A DNA stretch of 33,769 bases from Candidatus Aminicenantota bacterium (GCA_011772425.1 WVZO01000205.1:2211-35979); one strand, 5' to 3'; counted from the first letter of the stretch, positions 1-7,446 are shown. Translations and numbers: made by a program. The notes: generated from the sequence alone by a model not told the origin.

Positions 1-2
1 TG

Positions 3-86
3 AATCAATACAAAAAACAAATGGTGCTGGACGAAGAAGCCATATTGAAAGAACTTGGGGAATATAAAGAAAAACCAGGAGAATAG
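3..86 (+). CDS. C-terminal tail of an XRE-type regulator (partial, 5' end outside window)
   Basis: An open frame enters from the left edge and stops with TAG at 84-86. Its last 27 residues contain NQYKKQMVLDEEAILKEL, which aligns without gaps to NQFKKQMMMEKDLILKEV at the end of the XRE-family regulator at 6447-6872. The helix-turn-helix itself would lie upstream, outside the window. From the tail match I infer a paralogue of that regulator. The identification rests on this short charged helix only, so confidence is moderate. Confidence 0.5.
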   Translation, partial: NQYKKQMVLDEEAILKELGEYKEKPGE

Positions 87-251
87 GAGAAAAAAAACAA
101 TTTAAGCGGTTTTTCACCACGAAGGCGAAAAATCTATACATATGATTGTCAGCCAGGAATGTCCTTTTTTTACTTTTTTTATTCAGGTGTTTACTTTTTC
201 CGGATTCTATGTTATCTCTTTTAGTTAAAACAAAAACAAGAAGGAGGAAAC

Positions 252-455
252 ATGTCAAAAAAAATTTTTGCTGCATTAGCAGTTATTGTAATGATTGTGG
301 GTTTAATCGCAACTCTCTATGCGGGAGATGCCTGCAAAACTTATTATTCAAAATGTACAGAAGGTGGGTGTAAAGATATGAGCCTTGCGGAAAGTTGTAT
401 GATGATTTGTTCAGGCGGTACTATTCAATGTAGTGAAGTTGTTGCCATAGAATAG
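252..455 (+). CDS. Small secreted cysteine-rich peptide (67 aa, six Cys)
   Basis: The frame starts 6 bases after a strong ribosome binding site (AGGAGG within 241-247). Residues 4-24 are a hydrophobic signal segment, with likely cleavage after LYA (24). The exported part of about 43 residues has six cysteines at 28, 35, 40, 49, 53 and 60 (spacing C6C4C8C3C6C), enough for three disulfides. I do not recognise a family. The genes just downstream encode a beta-propeller, a membrane-anchored CxxC protein and a MauE-like protein, so I infer that the peptide is oxidised or matured outside the membrane by these neighbours. It is positioned like the NVEAL peptides that accompany beta-propeller genes in Bacteroidota, but the sequence is not NVEAL. 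It could be a signal or toxin-like peptide, or a small structural protein. Confidence 0.7.
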   Translation: MSKKIFAALAVIVMIVGLIATLYAGDACKTYYSKCTEGGCKDMSLAESCMMICSGGTIQCSEVVAIE

Positions 456-545
456 CATAACCTACACAGTAAAGGCTTAGAAACACTTCTAAGAATGACG
501 TTTAAAACAAAGGGTGTAGACTGCTTCATTTGTAAAGGAGTAATT

Positions 546-1622
546 ATGATTAGAACCATAATAATGATTTTTATAATCGGATTTTCGTCTGTGTTTTCGT
601 TCTCCGAAACACATTTATCACGTAAGATATATAATCTCCCAGACGATAGCCCTGGATTCAAGTTTGGAGTAGACATTATTGTCGTGGGAGAAGACATCAT
701 TGTTTTGGAAAATAGAAGCCATCAGTTGTTCAAGTTTCATGTGAATGGAAGTATCAAGTTTATAAAGACCATCGGGAGGAAGGGAAAAGGCCCATCCGAT
801 CTACATTTACCCTCGGAACTCTCTTTCTGGAATGGGGTAATAGCTGTTAAGGATGAAGAAGGCGTTTCTTTTTTTGATGGAAATGGCGGTTATTTGGATA
901 AATTTCGACTCTTCTCTCCAAGAATTTCCTTTGTTTTTGTGAATGACAAGATTTATTTCGCTTCATCGATTCCCAGCAAGCAGTATTTAATTGGAGTATA
1001 TAACAAAAAGGGGAAACTTTTGATGAGTTTTGGAGAGAAATTTTTGAACTTAGACTTTAATTTCCATAAGAAAGCCAGCCCCTTTTTTTCTGAAAAATAT
1101 TTTTACAGTGGAAAACTATTGTCTGATGGTTCGTTTATCTATTATTTGAATGCGAAATTTGGTAAAGTGTTCAAATTTGATTTAGAGGGTAAGAAGGTTG
1201 TGGAAAAAGATATTTCAGAAATATTCGGAGACAGGGGAAGAAGAATTGTAAACAAGAATAATGACATACTCAATAAAGGGTTGAAACCAACGAGTAAGAA
1301 TGCATATCTATATCTCGATTATAAGTTATTTCAAGATGCTTTTCTCTTCAAAGAAAAGATATACATAATAACAACGAACCTTAAAGACCCTTCTCCACCC
1401 AAAACCTCAGAAAAAATCAATGATGACTATATATCTGTTATTTGCAAAAACTCGTTGAACTCCGAAAAGAAGTATTTGATAAAACTAAATGATGATGAGA
1501 GGATTCACTCGTTTGCAGTCACTGAAAAAGATGGACGAGTAATTTTTTATGCTCCGATGTTCACGAAAGAGGGAACCGATATTGCTGTCTTCAAAGAGAA
1601 AGAGCCAAAGGAGAAAGATTGA
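546..1622 (+). CDS. Secreted 6-bladed beta-propeller protein
   Basis: The protein has 358 residues from ATG 546, chosen over the in-frame ATG at 495 because AAGGAG lies at 535-540 just before it and a signal peptide (about residues 1-19) then begins at the N-terminus. Repeating blades of beta strands with GEDIIVLEN and KTIGRKGKGPSDLHLP near residues 45-85 are typical of the 6-bladed beta-propeller (DUF5128-like) family. The role in this family is not settled; many members are exported and sit beside small secreted peptides. It overlaps the next gene (TTGA), which implies translational coupling. A second family member lies at 20396-21439 inside the NRPS cluster. The fold call is fairly secure; no enzymatic function can be assigned. 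Confidence 0.75.
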   Translation: MIRTIIMIFIIGFSSVFSFSETHLSRKIYNLPDDSPGFKFGVDIIVVGEDIIVLENRSHQLFKFHVNGSIKFIKTIGRKGKGPSDLHLPSELSFWNGVIAVKDEEGVSFFDGNGGYLDKFRLFSPRISFVFVNDKIYFASSIPSKQYLIGVYNKKGKLLMSFGEKFLNLDFNFHKKASPFFSEKYFYSGKLLSDGSFIYYLNAKFGKVFKFDLEGKKVVEKDISEIFGDRGRRIVNKNNDILNKGLKPTSKNAYLYLDYKLFQDAFLFKEKIYIITTNLKDPSPPKTSEKINDDYISVICKNSLNSEKKYLIKLNDDERIHSFAVTEKDGRVIFYAPMFTKEGTDIAVFKEKEPKEKD

Positions 1623-2059
1623 AAAAGATTGCGTTGAAATATCGGATTTTGTTTCTTTTTGCTGTAATCGGAATTTACTTAATAGTTACTTCCTATCCAT
1701 GTTTGAGATTGAGCTTAACAGGATTTCCCGAAATATTGAAGGTAAACCTGGATAAGGGAATAAGCAAAATTGTTTTTCTTTATGGCGGAGGTATATGTGG
1801 AACCTGCCCACAGGGGACTTTCATATTTTCGCTCAAAGATAGACAGGATGTTTTATTTGTTGTCCCGAAAAAGTTTAGTTCGAACGAGAAAGAGAACCTT
1901 AGAATGGCCTTTATGCTCAAAGGGAAGATAATAAACGGAGATTCCGAAACAGCAGATTATATTGCCAGGGTTGCTGCATGCTCCAATAAAAAAACTAAGA
2001 TCAATTATTATGCCGAGTTGGACCAAAATAAGAAGATAAAAGCGGGGAAGGTGTTCTGA
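1619..2059 (+). CDS. Membrane-anchored thioredoxin-like protein with CGTC motif
   Basis: The 146-residue frame begins at TTG 1619, overlapping the previous stop (TTGA), with a purine-rich site (AAAGGAGAAAGA) just upstream. Residues 8-25 form one membrane segment. A strand (KIVFLY, 50-55) leads into GGGICGTCPQG with Cys60 and Cys63, the layout of a thioredoxin-fold redox site. Another strand (VLFVVP) follows. It is shorter and more divergent than TlpA or MauD, and no other thioredoxin landmark is clear. Next to a MauE-like protein it could carry electrons to or from a periplasmic disulfide, with the six-Cys peptide as the obvious candidate substrate. The gene is secure; the fold is probable; the role is inferred. 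Confidence 0.68.
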   Translation: MKKIALKYRILFLFAVIGIYLIVTSYPCLRLSLTGFPEILKVNLDKGISKIVFLYGGGICGTCPQGTFIFSLKDRQDVLFVVPKKFSSNEKENLRMAFMLKGKIINGDSETADYIARVAACSNKKTKINYYAELDQNKKIKAGKVF

Positions 2060-2079
2060 ATGTTCATCTTGCCGATAAT

Positions 2080-2550
2080 ATGAAAATAAAACTTGATTTT
2101 TTCAGGAAGCCGGTAGTTCACTTGCTTTGTAAACTGCTTTTAGGTGGAATATTTATATATGCAAGCCTCGGAAAAATTCTTCATCCATCTGCATTTACTG
2201 AAATCGTAAAGAACTATAGAATCCTCTCTGATATTCTGGTTAATCCTGTGGCACGTATTTTGCCATGGATAGAATTTACTTTTGGATTATTACTCGTATT
2301 GGGCTTTTTAAAAAGGCTTTCAGCCGGTATTTTATCTTTTCTTCTGTTGGTATTTATCGCGGCATTGGGTTTTAATTTAATAAGGGGAGTCAATATTAAT
2401 TGCGGATGTCTATTTCAAAGTCAGCCAACGGATGCTTCATCAAGCACAGATATGGTGGTATCAATTATTCGGGATTTTTTACTTTTAATTCCTGGGATGA
2501 TAATCATATTCTTTCCACAAAGACCTGCGGCGTATACACCCCAGGAATAA
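2080..2550 (+). CDS. MauE/DoxX-like membrane protein
   Basis: This 156-residue protein has four hydrophobic segments (about 15-32, 58-77, 83-102 and 126-145). IYASLGKILHPSAF near residues 26-39 and INCGC (Cys108, Cys110) after the third segment are typical of the MauE/DoxX-like redox family. MauE is required with MauD for making the disulfide-rich light subunit of methylamine dehydrogenase. No methylamine dehydrogenase gene is visible here, so only the redox-maturation theme carries over. The gene starts 20 bases after the CxxC-protein gene and probably shares its transcript. The site before ATG 2080 is weak, so translation may depend on coupling. Fold and family are well supported; the substrate is not known. 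Confidence 0.8.
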   Translation: MKIKLDFFRKPVVHLLCKLLLGGIFIYASLGKILHPSAFTEIVKNYRILSDILVNPVARILPWIEFTFGLLLVLGFLKRLSAGILSFLLLVFIAALGFNLIRGVNINCGCLFQSQPTDASSSTDMVVSIIRDFLLLIPGMIIIFFPQRPAAYTPQE

Positions 2551-2563
2551 AAAAAGGTGCCCG
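2551..2563 (+). repeat. Variant copy of the dispersed GGTGCC repeat
   Basis: AAAAAGGTGCCCG directly follows the MauE-like gene. It matches the first half of the AAAAAGGTGCCAGGC motif seen at several intergenic places in this window and is the most divergent copy. Confidence 0.35.
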
Positions 2564-2672
2564 TCAAAAAAAGATTTTTCTTATTTTTAACTGATAAGGT
2601 TCCTGTCAACCATGACGGCGCATGACTTCACCCGGAGAAAATGAAAATATTGCCATTGATATACACTTATGT

Positions 2673-2712
2673 TTTTTTCTTCGCGTCCCTTCGCGTTCTT
2701 CGCGGCTAAATT
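2673..2712 (-). repeat. GCGAAG-rich dispersed repeat, copy 1
   Basis: Read on the minus strand this is TTAGCCGCGAAG, then AACGCGAAGGGACGCGAAG, then A-rich sequence. A close copy in the opposite orientation is at 15417-15455. Both are intergenic. The rest of 2551-2816 shows no gene. Confidence 0.65.
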
Positions 2713-2816
2713 AGTTAAGCATTTGATAATCGATTCTCAAATTTTTTTTCGAACTACCGGAAGAATTCCCGGGAACTTTTGTGGTCTTCAACATTGAAAA
2801 CGATCTTTGCTGCTGA

Positions 2817-2845
2817 TTGATTTACCGTTTTTTAAATGTTATAAT
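2817..2845 (+). promoter_or_regulatory. Sigma70-type promoter for the tandem secreted-protein genes
   Basis: TTGATT (2817-2822) and a perfect TATAAT (2840-2845) are separated by 17 bases. Transcription would start near 2852, giving a leader of about 185 bases before the ATG at 3037. No other gene lies between. Confidence 0.6.
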
Positions 2846-2906
2846 ATCAAATCAAGGATAGGAATTATGTTGACCTGCTTTTTGTCTCATCCTGTAGTGA
2901 ATATGC

Positions 2907-2927
2907 CACCGGGGTTTCACCCTGGTG
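2907..2927 (+). promoter_or_regulatory. Hairpin in the long 5' leader of the 3037 gene
   Basis: CACCGGGG and CCCTGGTG form an 8-bp stem (one G-U pair in RNA) around a TTTCA loop. No run of T follows, so it is not a standard terminator. It sits about 55 bases into the predicted leader; a regulatory or stabilising role is inferred. The remainder of the leader (2928-3019) shows nothing I recognise. Confidence 0.4.
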
Positions 2928-3036
2928 CTTTGCCTTCTTGTATTCAAATAACCATGATCAAATTTCACTTTGGGAAAAGCAAAAAAATCAACCCTTGGGG
3001 TTCGGCTGACAAATACATCAAAAAAGGAGAGTAAAA

Positions 3037-3726
3037 ATGAGATCAAACAAAAAATCGTTCATATTAAATATATTCATTGTAAGCATAATCTGTTTCACTC
3101 TAAGTTTTAATATTGGATTTACAAGAATTAAAAGCAACGGCGCCGGTGGTGGCTACGGCGGCGGAGGAGGTGAAAGCACGGATGGAACCGGTCAAAATAA
3201 TATGACCATTGAAAATTACATCGTGGAAGGTGCCGGTCATTTTCTCCGTGCCAAAAAAGACATCCAGAAATTGCTTGAAATCGTCGAACTGCAAGATATT
3301 CAGGGAATCGGCTTTGATAATATGAATAGAGTCGTAGACAACGCATTGGTAAATATAAACCATGCCATTGAAACTTATGATAGCTTGATCGAAACAGCAG
3401 AAGCCACACCATATAATGAATCTGTTTTAAACAAGTTAAGATATTTCGATTATTTCGGATACATGATGGAGAATGTCTTGAATTGGATTGTTTTCAACAA
3501 GGTGGAAGCCTACCTGCGCAATGGTAATATAACCGGTGTTTTTAAGCATTCCCGTTCCATGTTCCTTGAAGTTAGACAATTGCTAAACAATATAAAAGAA
3601 GAGGTATCTATGCAAAGACTTCCAGAGATATCGGTCTTCCGGAAGTTAAATGAGACCTGCGACGAAATATCGCTTTTCGGGAGTTACGTGGCCAGGGTCT
3701 TTTATACCTTACATAGAAATAAATAA
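3037..3726 (+). CDS. Secreted glycine-rich helical protein, tandem copy 1
   Basis: The 229-residue protein follows AAAAAAGGAGAGTAAAA, a good ribosome binding site. An N-terminal hydrophobic stretch (residues 8-29) looks like a signal peptide. A short glycine-rich segment (NGAGGGYGGGGGESTDG, residues 34-50) precedes about 170 residues predicted by eye as long amphipathic helices (AKKDIQKLLEIVELQDIQG and others). I recognise no family or catalytic motif. The gene behind it is a clear duplicate. The pair is followed directly by an ABC-type permease and a regulator, so it may be exported or sensed as part of that set. The function is unknown; that it is a real gene is well supported by conservation between the copies. 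Confidence 0.75.
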   Translation: MRSNKKSFILNIFIVSIICFTLSFNIGFTRIKSNGAGGGYGGGGGESTDGTGQNNMTIENYIVEGAGHFLRAKKDIQKLLEIVELQDIQGIGFDNMNRVVDNALVNINHAIETYDSLIETAEATPYNESVLNKLRYFDYFGYMMENVLNWIVFNKVEAYLRNGNITGVFKHSRSMFLEVRQLLNNIKEEVSMQRLPEISVFRKLNETCDEISLFGSYVARVFYTLHRNK

Positions 3727-3747
3727 ACATCAAAAAGGAGATTAAAA

Positions 3748-4416
3748 ATGAGATCAACGAAAGAATCTTTCATATTGAACGTATTCGTTGTAAGTATAAT
3801 CTTTTTTACTCTGAGTATGAATCTTGTATTTGCTCGTATATACTGCAACGGAGCCGGAGGGGGATACGACGACGGCGGAGGTGAAAGCACGGATGGAAAG
3901 AATATGACCATTGAAAATTATATCGTGGAGGGCTCCGGTCATTTTCTTCAGGCTAAAAAAGACATCCAGGAATTGCTGGAAATCGTGGAACTGCAGGATG
4001 TACAGGGAATCGACTTCGAGAATATGAATAGAGTTGTGTACAGCGCATTGGTAAATATAAACCATGCCATTGAAACGTATGATAATTTGATCGAAACAGC
4101 GGAAGCTACCCCCTATAATGAAATTGTTTTAAGCAAATTGCGATATTTCAATTATTTCGGGTACATGATAGAAAATGGATTGAATTGGATTGTTTTCAAC
4201 AATGTGGAAGCCTACCTGTGCAATGGTAATATAACCGGCGTTTTTAAGCACTCTCATTACAGGTTCCTTGAAGTCAGGCAATTGCTAAACAATGTAAAGG
4301 AAGATGTATCTATGAATAAACTTTCGGGAACATCGGTCTTTTGGAAATTAAATGAGACCTCCGACGAAATATCGCTTTTCGGGAGTTATGTTGCCAGGGT
4401 CTTTGCATCTCTTTAA
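3748..4416 (+). CDS. Secreted glycine-rich helical protein, tandem copy 2
   Basis: This 222-residue protein is a paralogue of the preceding gene across its whole length. It has the same signal-like N-terminus (MRST/NKxSFILN), a shorter glycine-rich segment (GAGGGYDDGGGESTDG), and near-identical helices such as NYIVEG and ALVNINHAIETYD. Even the upstream sequence is shared (CATCAAAAAGGAGATTAAAAATG here against CATCAAAAAAGGAGAGTAAAA before), so the duplicated unit of about 711 bases included the ribosome binding site. It has gained cysteines absent from copy 1 (YCNG in the mature N-terminus and YLCNGN) and lost the ETC cysteine of copy 1. The function is unknown. Confidence 0.75.
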   Translation: MRSTKESFILNVFVVSIIFFTLSMNLVFARIYCNGAGGGYDDGGGESTDGKNMTIENYIVEGSGHFLQAKKDIQELLEIVELQDVQGIDFENMNRVVYSALVNINHAIETYDNLIETAEATPYNEIVLSKLRYFNYFGYMIENGLNWIVFNNVEAYLCNGNITGVFKHSHYRFLEVRQLLNNVKEDVSMNKLSGTSVFWKLNETSDEISLFGSYVARVFASL

Positions 4417-4443
4417 CAAAAACGGTCTATTCCAGAGGTATCC

Positions 4444-6450
4444 ATGAATATACTTATTTCCTTGATTAAAAGAAACTTTAAACATCCCTACTTTAAATGG
4501 ATCATAATTATCATGCTGCCCATTGTGATCATTTCAGGGTATGGCGTCCATAAATCGGTAAACGAGTTCCGGCAGATAACCGCGAACTCTAAGGAATTTC
4601 AAGAAAGTGAGCTTGCTAAATTCACAAAAATAGCCAACTATCAAGCCTATTCACTTATTGGGTTTTCCGTGCTTTTCATCCCAGAATCCGTATCGTCAGT
4701 ATTCTTCGACAATCCGTCGTATATGAATGAAATATCTGCAAGAATCAATTCGCTTGCTACCCTTGATATCAAGAAAAACTGCATGGGAAAGGAAATTAGA
4801 AGAGAGCCATCCTTTAACCTGCGTTTATCCAATATTGTTCTCTGGTTATTTTCCCTGGCAGGCCTTTTACTGGGCTGGGAAGTCATGCAAAACAGGGAAT
4901 TTTTAAAATCCCTGGCCAGCCGGTGCTCAATCCTGAAACTCTTTCTCTCCATCATTTTTTCACGGTTTATACTGCTTATCTTCTGTCTATTGGTGTTATT
5001 CGCATGTATGGTGATACTGCTGATGGTAGAAAATGTGGGCCTGGCATCCGTGGATTTTAACGTGTTGGGTGCGTACCCGGTGGTGACACTTATTATACTT
5101 TTGTTTTTCCCGTTATTGGGAACGTTAGCCGGGTATATCCGCTGCAAAATGATTAGTATCCCGCTTCTCTCTCTTGTCTGGGTTTTCTTTATTATCCTTG
5201 TCCCCATTATAGTCAATTCGATCAGCGATGAACAATCCGAAGATATTCCCTCCTCTTACAAGGTTTACTGCGATAAGTTGAAGATCTACGATGATTTTGA
5301 AAAACGAATGGAGGAAAAATATGGAAAATTTAATAAGGATGATATGGAAACCGAAAGAAAGATAGTGGAATACTTTTGGGAGCATGTTTACCCGGAAGTG
5401 GAGGCATTGGACAGGGAGTTGAGGCGTTTGCACCAGGAAGAGATCAAAAAATACCACCGCACATCGGTACTTACGCCCACCACGTTGTACAATGTCACGT
5501 GTAATGAGCTCAGCAGCCGGGGGGACCGGAATTTTCTTGCCTTTTTCGATTCCCTGATCGGCCAAAAAAAAGGGTTTGGCAGACACTGGATCGATCAGGT
5601 CTATTACAAGGAATCCAAAAAATTGGTCAATTTCATAACAGGAGATGAAAACATTTTCCGCGGCAAAACCTTTTTGCCCTTTTACTTTATCAGGGGAGTC
5701 CTGGTGAACCTGGCGTGGATACTACTGGCTGCCGCTGCCTCTTATTGCTGCTTTACCAGGTATCTTTACAGTAAGAAATCCGAAGAAATAACCTGTCTGG
5801 GTAAGGTCAAAATGAAGGCAGACAGCAGCAAACCAAGCGTGTGGCTCACCCTTGGAGATAATTTTAGAGACTTATTGTTCAACCTGTTGTCAGGAAAGTA
5901 CTTGCAAATGCACAAAAAAGGATTTTCCGGCGAAGTCCTGGTGCAGGGAACCGATATTGCCAAAGAAAGAACCAGAGAAGATTTCCTGTACATTTTTCGT
6001 CCCGGGTCCCTTCCCGTTGACATGACACCGAAAGATTTCCTCTTCATTTATGCAGACATGCATAACCTGTCAATAGAAGAAAAACAAACTATCCTTGACA
6101 GTGAGGAGATAAAACCCATTGCCAATATAATCATCGCTGAACTAACCAATATTCAAAAGTTCGAGGTACTGCTGGCACTTACCCACATGAAGGAAAAGCA
6201 AATATACCTGATCGATAATATATCCAGCTATTTGCCCATTCGCTGTGCCATCCGGCTAAAAGACCGAATGGACCGGTTGACAGAGAAGGGTGCTGCGGTC
6301 ATCTACCTGACCGACGGTGAAACAGTGGATATAGACCTGGCAAAACTGGGAAAGTATTACTACAAAGGTTCGCTGTGGAGCGGCATAGTGGAAGAGGAAC
6401 GGGCACGAATAAAATGGGGACAAAAGAAGAAAGAAGAAGAAGAAAAATGA
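4444..6450 (+). CDS. ABC-2-type permease fused to a decayed ABC ATPase domain
   Basis: The protein has 668 residues. Residues 1-460 look like an ABC-2 permease of the DUF3526 kind: membrane segments near 17-33, 130-148, 163-193, 205-230, 236-257 and 413-435, and a large extracytoplasmic loop with TPTTLYNVTCNELSSRGD (about 344-361). Residues 465-650 align by eye with an ABC ATPase in which every catalytic motif is lost. GDNFRDLLFNLLSG (from 471) stands where GxNGxGKTTLLNLLSG should be; GEVLVQGTDI follows. LTNIQKFEV (567-575) replaces LSGGQxQRV, and IYLIDN (587-592) replaces the Walker B LLDEP, with Asn592 for the catalytic Glu. ATP hydrolysis by this domain is therefore unlikely. It starts 27 bases after the tandem genes and overlaps the next regulator gene. 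A working ATPase subunit would have to come from elsewhere. Confidence 0.8.
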   Translation: MNILISLIKRNFKHPYFKWIIIIMLPIVIISGYGVHKSVNEFRQITANSKEFQESELAKFTKIANYQAYSLIGFSVLFIPESVSSVFFDNPSYMNEISARINSLATLDIKKNCMGKEIRREPSFNLRLSNIVLWLFSLAGLLLGWEVMQNREFLKSLASRCSILKLFLSIIFSRFILLIFCLLVLFACMVILLMVENVGLASVDFNVLGAYPVVTLIILLFFPLLGTLAGYIRCKMISIPLLSLVWVFFIILVPIIVNSISDEQSEDIPSSYKVYCDKLKIYDDFEKRMEEKYGKFNKDDMETERKIVEYFWEHVYPEVEALDRELRRLHQEEIKKYHRTSVLTPTTLYNVTCNELSSRGDRNFLAFFDSLIGQKKGFGRHWIDQVYYKESKKLVNFITGDENIFRGKTFLPFYFIRGVLVNLAWILLAAAASYCCFTRYLYSKKSEEITCLGKVKMKADSSKPSVWLTLGDNFRDLLFNLLSGKYLQMHKKGFSGEVLVQGTDIAKERTREDFLYIFRPGSLPVDMTPKDFLFIYADMHNLSIEEKQTILDSEEIKPIANIIIAELTNIQKFEVLLALTHMKEKQIYLIDNISSYLPIRCAIRLKDRMDRLTEKGAAVIYLTDGETVDIDLAKLGKYYYKGSLWSGIVEEERARIKWGQKKKEEEEK

Positions 6451-6872
6451 GCGAAGAAAAAGAAAATGATGTAGGCAATCGCATTAAGCAGATCAGGCTG
6501 GAATTAAAACTCAAGCAGCAAGAGTTTGCGGATAAACTGGATATGTCCGGTCCCTCGTTATCGGAAATAGAAACCGGCAAATACAAACCCGGTTTTGAAC
6601 TCCTGGTAAAACTGTATAAGACCTTTAATGTCAGTCTTTACTATGTACTTTTTGGTGAAGGTAGTATGTTTGTAGACCCGATTGAATCGTCCTCCAGGCG
6701 TGCGCAAGTCTATGCGAAAAACACCGAGGATGTGCGGGAATTTTTGTATCACTTTGAGAGGTCGTCCATCCTGCAATATTATATATTGAACCAATTCAAG
6801 AAGCAAATGATGATGGAAAAAGACCTGATATTAAAAGAAGTTGAAGATTTTGAAGCAAAAACCAGGGAATAG
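6447..6872 (+). CDS. XRE-family helix-turn-helix regulator
   Basis: The protein has 141 residues from ATG 6447, which overlaps the permease stop (ATGA); the in-frame ATG at 6375 would lie deep inside the permease gene and is rejected. Residues 11-65 are a classic lambda-repressor-type helix-turn-helix (IKQIRLELKLKQQEFADKL, then SGPSLSEIETGKYKPGFELL). The C-terminal part is a charged helix (NQFKKQMMMEKDLILKEV) shared with the truncated gene at the left edge. Translational coupling to the permease suggests that it controls this transporter and the tandem secreted proteins. Operator sites were not identified. Confidence 0.88.
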   Translation: MSEEKENDVGNRIKQIRLELKLKQQEFADKLDMSGPSLSEIETGKYKPGFELLVKLYKTFNVSLYYVLFGEGSMFVDPIESSSRRAQVYAKNTEDVREFLYHFERSSILQYYILNQFKKQMMMEKDLILKEVEDFEAKTRE

Positions 6873-6912
6873 GTACGTTGGATTTGGTCCCAAGACAAAA
6901 TCACAGTTGAAT

Positions 6913-6930
6913 AAAAAAAGGTGCCAAGCC
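6913..6930 (+). repeat. Dispersed GGTGCC repeat copy
   Basis: AAAAAAAGGTGCCAAGCC, followed by AATT. It sits directly upstream of the Rpn-type fragment and resembles the copy at 7365-7380 (GGTGCCARGCCAATT in both). Confidence 0.5.
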
Positions 6931-6948
6931 AATTATTCCTTCCTTTTT

Positions 6949-7198
6949 TGTTCGGAATTGCAGCAGATATTGGAGAAAAGGAAAAAAAAGGGACACACAA
7001 GAAACCCAATTAGAGGAGGAACATAAAATGCCACACGTAACAAGTTGGGAAAAAATTGCGAAGAAAGAAGGAAAGAGAGAAGGAAAACTTGAAACAGCCA
7101 GGGAATTGATAAAAAGAGGAGTGGATATTAATATTATTGCAGGCGCAACCGGATTTTCCCGGGAGGAGATTGAAAAACTGGCTGAAAGAGTTCATTAA
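6949..7198 (+). pseudogene. C-terminal fragment of an Rpn/PD-(D/E)XK-type transposase, frameshifted
   Basis: From ATG 7028 a 56-codon frame reads MPHVTSWEKIAKKEGKREGK, then LETARELIKRGVDINIIAGA, then TGFSREEIEKL. This is the usual tail of Rpn-family (recombination-promoting nuclease) transposases: a TSWE motif, a charged GKxEGK linker, then an LxxAxxLIKxGxxxxxIAxxTG helix pair. Upstream, another frame gives ELQQILEKRKKK, which fits the preceding part of that family. The switch of frame falls near the A-run at 6982-6989. The nuclease domain is absent. AGGAGG at 7014-7019 lies well placed before ATG 7028, so the 56-residue piece could still be translated, but the same bases encode the EEE of the parent protein. 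Confidence 0.6.
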
Positions 7199-7221
7199 CG
7201 GAATGTTTATGAGATTTGATC

Positions 7222-7338
7222 TTACAGTGCAAGATTTTTGTCTTTCTGTTTTTCATTTTTTTTCGTGCGTTCATGCTTTTTGACAGCCCGACTCACAGCT
7301 GAATAATGCACCCCCGGAAAATCTCCAATCTCTTTCAT
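7222..7338 (-). pseudogene. Fragment of a RAYT-like transposase C-terminus (HTH)
   Basis: On the minus strand, 38 codons from ATG 7338 read MKEIGDFPGVHYSAVSRAVK followed by a Lys-rich end. This resembles the DnaA-like helix-turn-helix at the end of many REP-associated tyrosine transposases (KEIGxxFGVHYSxVSRxxKK). The catalytic HUH domain is absent. A proline (GDFPGV) interrupts what is usually FFG, which fits decay. It lies beside GGTGCC repeats. The family call rests on one short motif. Confidence 0.42.
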
Positions 7339-7364
7339 CGGAAAATTGGGATTTGGAGGGATTT

Positions 7365-7380
7365 GGTGCCAGGCCAATTT
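7365..7380 (+). repeat. Dispersed GGTGCCAGGC repeat copy
   Basis: GGTGCCAGGCCAATTT lies between the RAYT-like and HepT-like fragments and shares its flank with the copy at 6913-6930. Confidence 0.5.
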
Positions 7381-7446
7381 TTATGCCCTCAAGTGATGAA
7401 TAGTGGCTTCGTATTCCGCCTCTATTTTTGCCTTGTAATCAGCCAT
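7381..7446 (-). pseudogene. Truncated HepT-like toxin (first 20 residues only)
   Basis: ATG 7446 overlaps the end of the upstream nucleotidyltransferase gene by 8 bases, as in MntA-HepT toxin-antitoxin pairs. The frame reads MADYKAKIEAEYEATIHH and stops at once (TAA, 7383-7381). The opening matches HEPN-type HepT proteins (YxAKIExEYExI). The HEPN RNase motif (RX4-6H) would lie further on and is missing. A GGTGCCAGGC repeat begins right at the break, so the toxin was probably cut there. Confidence 0.5.

Noticed and set aside
425-700. Minus-strand frame opposite the start of the beta-propeller gene
   Set aside because: It is a shadow of the plus-strand genes with low-complexity composition and no start signal.
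2807-3034. 75-codon plus-strand frame in the gap before the tandem genes
   Set aside because: It overlaps a good promoter and leader hairpin, has no ribosome binding site and no recognisable protein pattern.
6375-6446. Longer start for the XRE regulator
   Set aside because: It would lie within the permease gene; ATG 6447 overlaps the permease stop and gives the normal N-terminus of the family.
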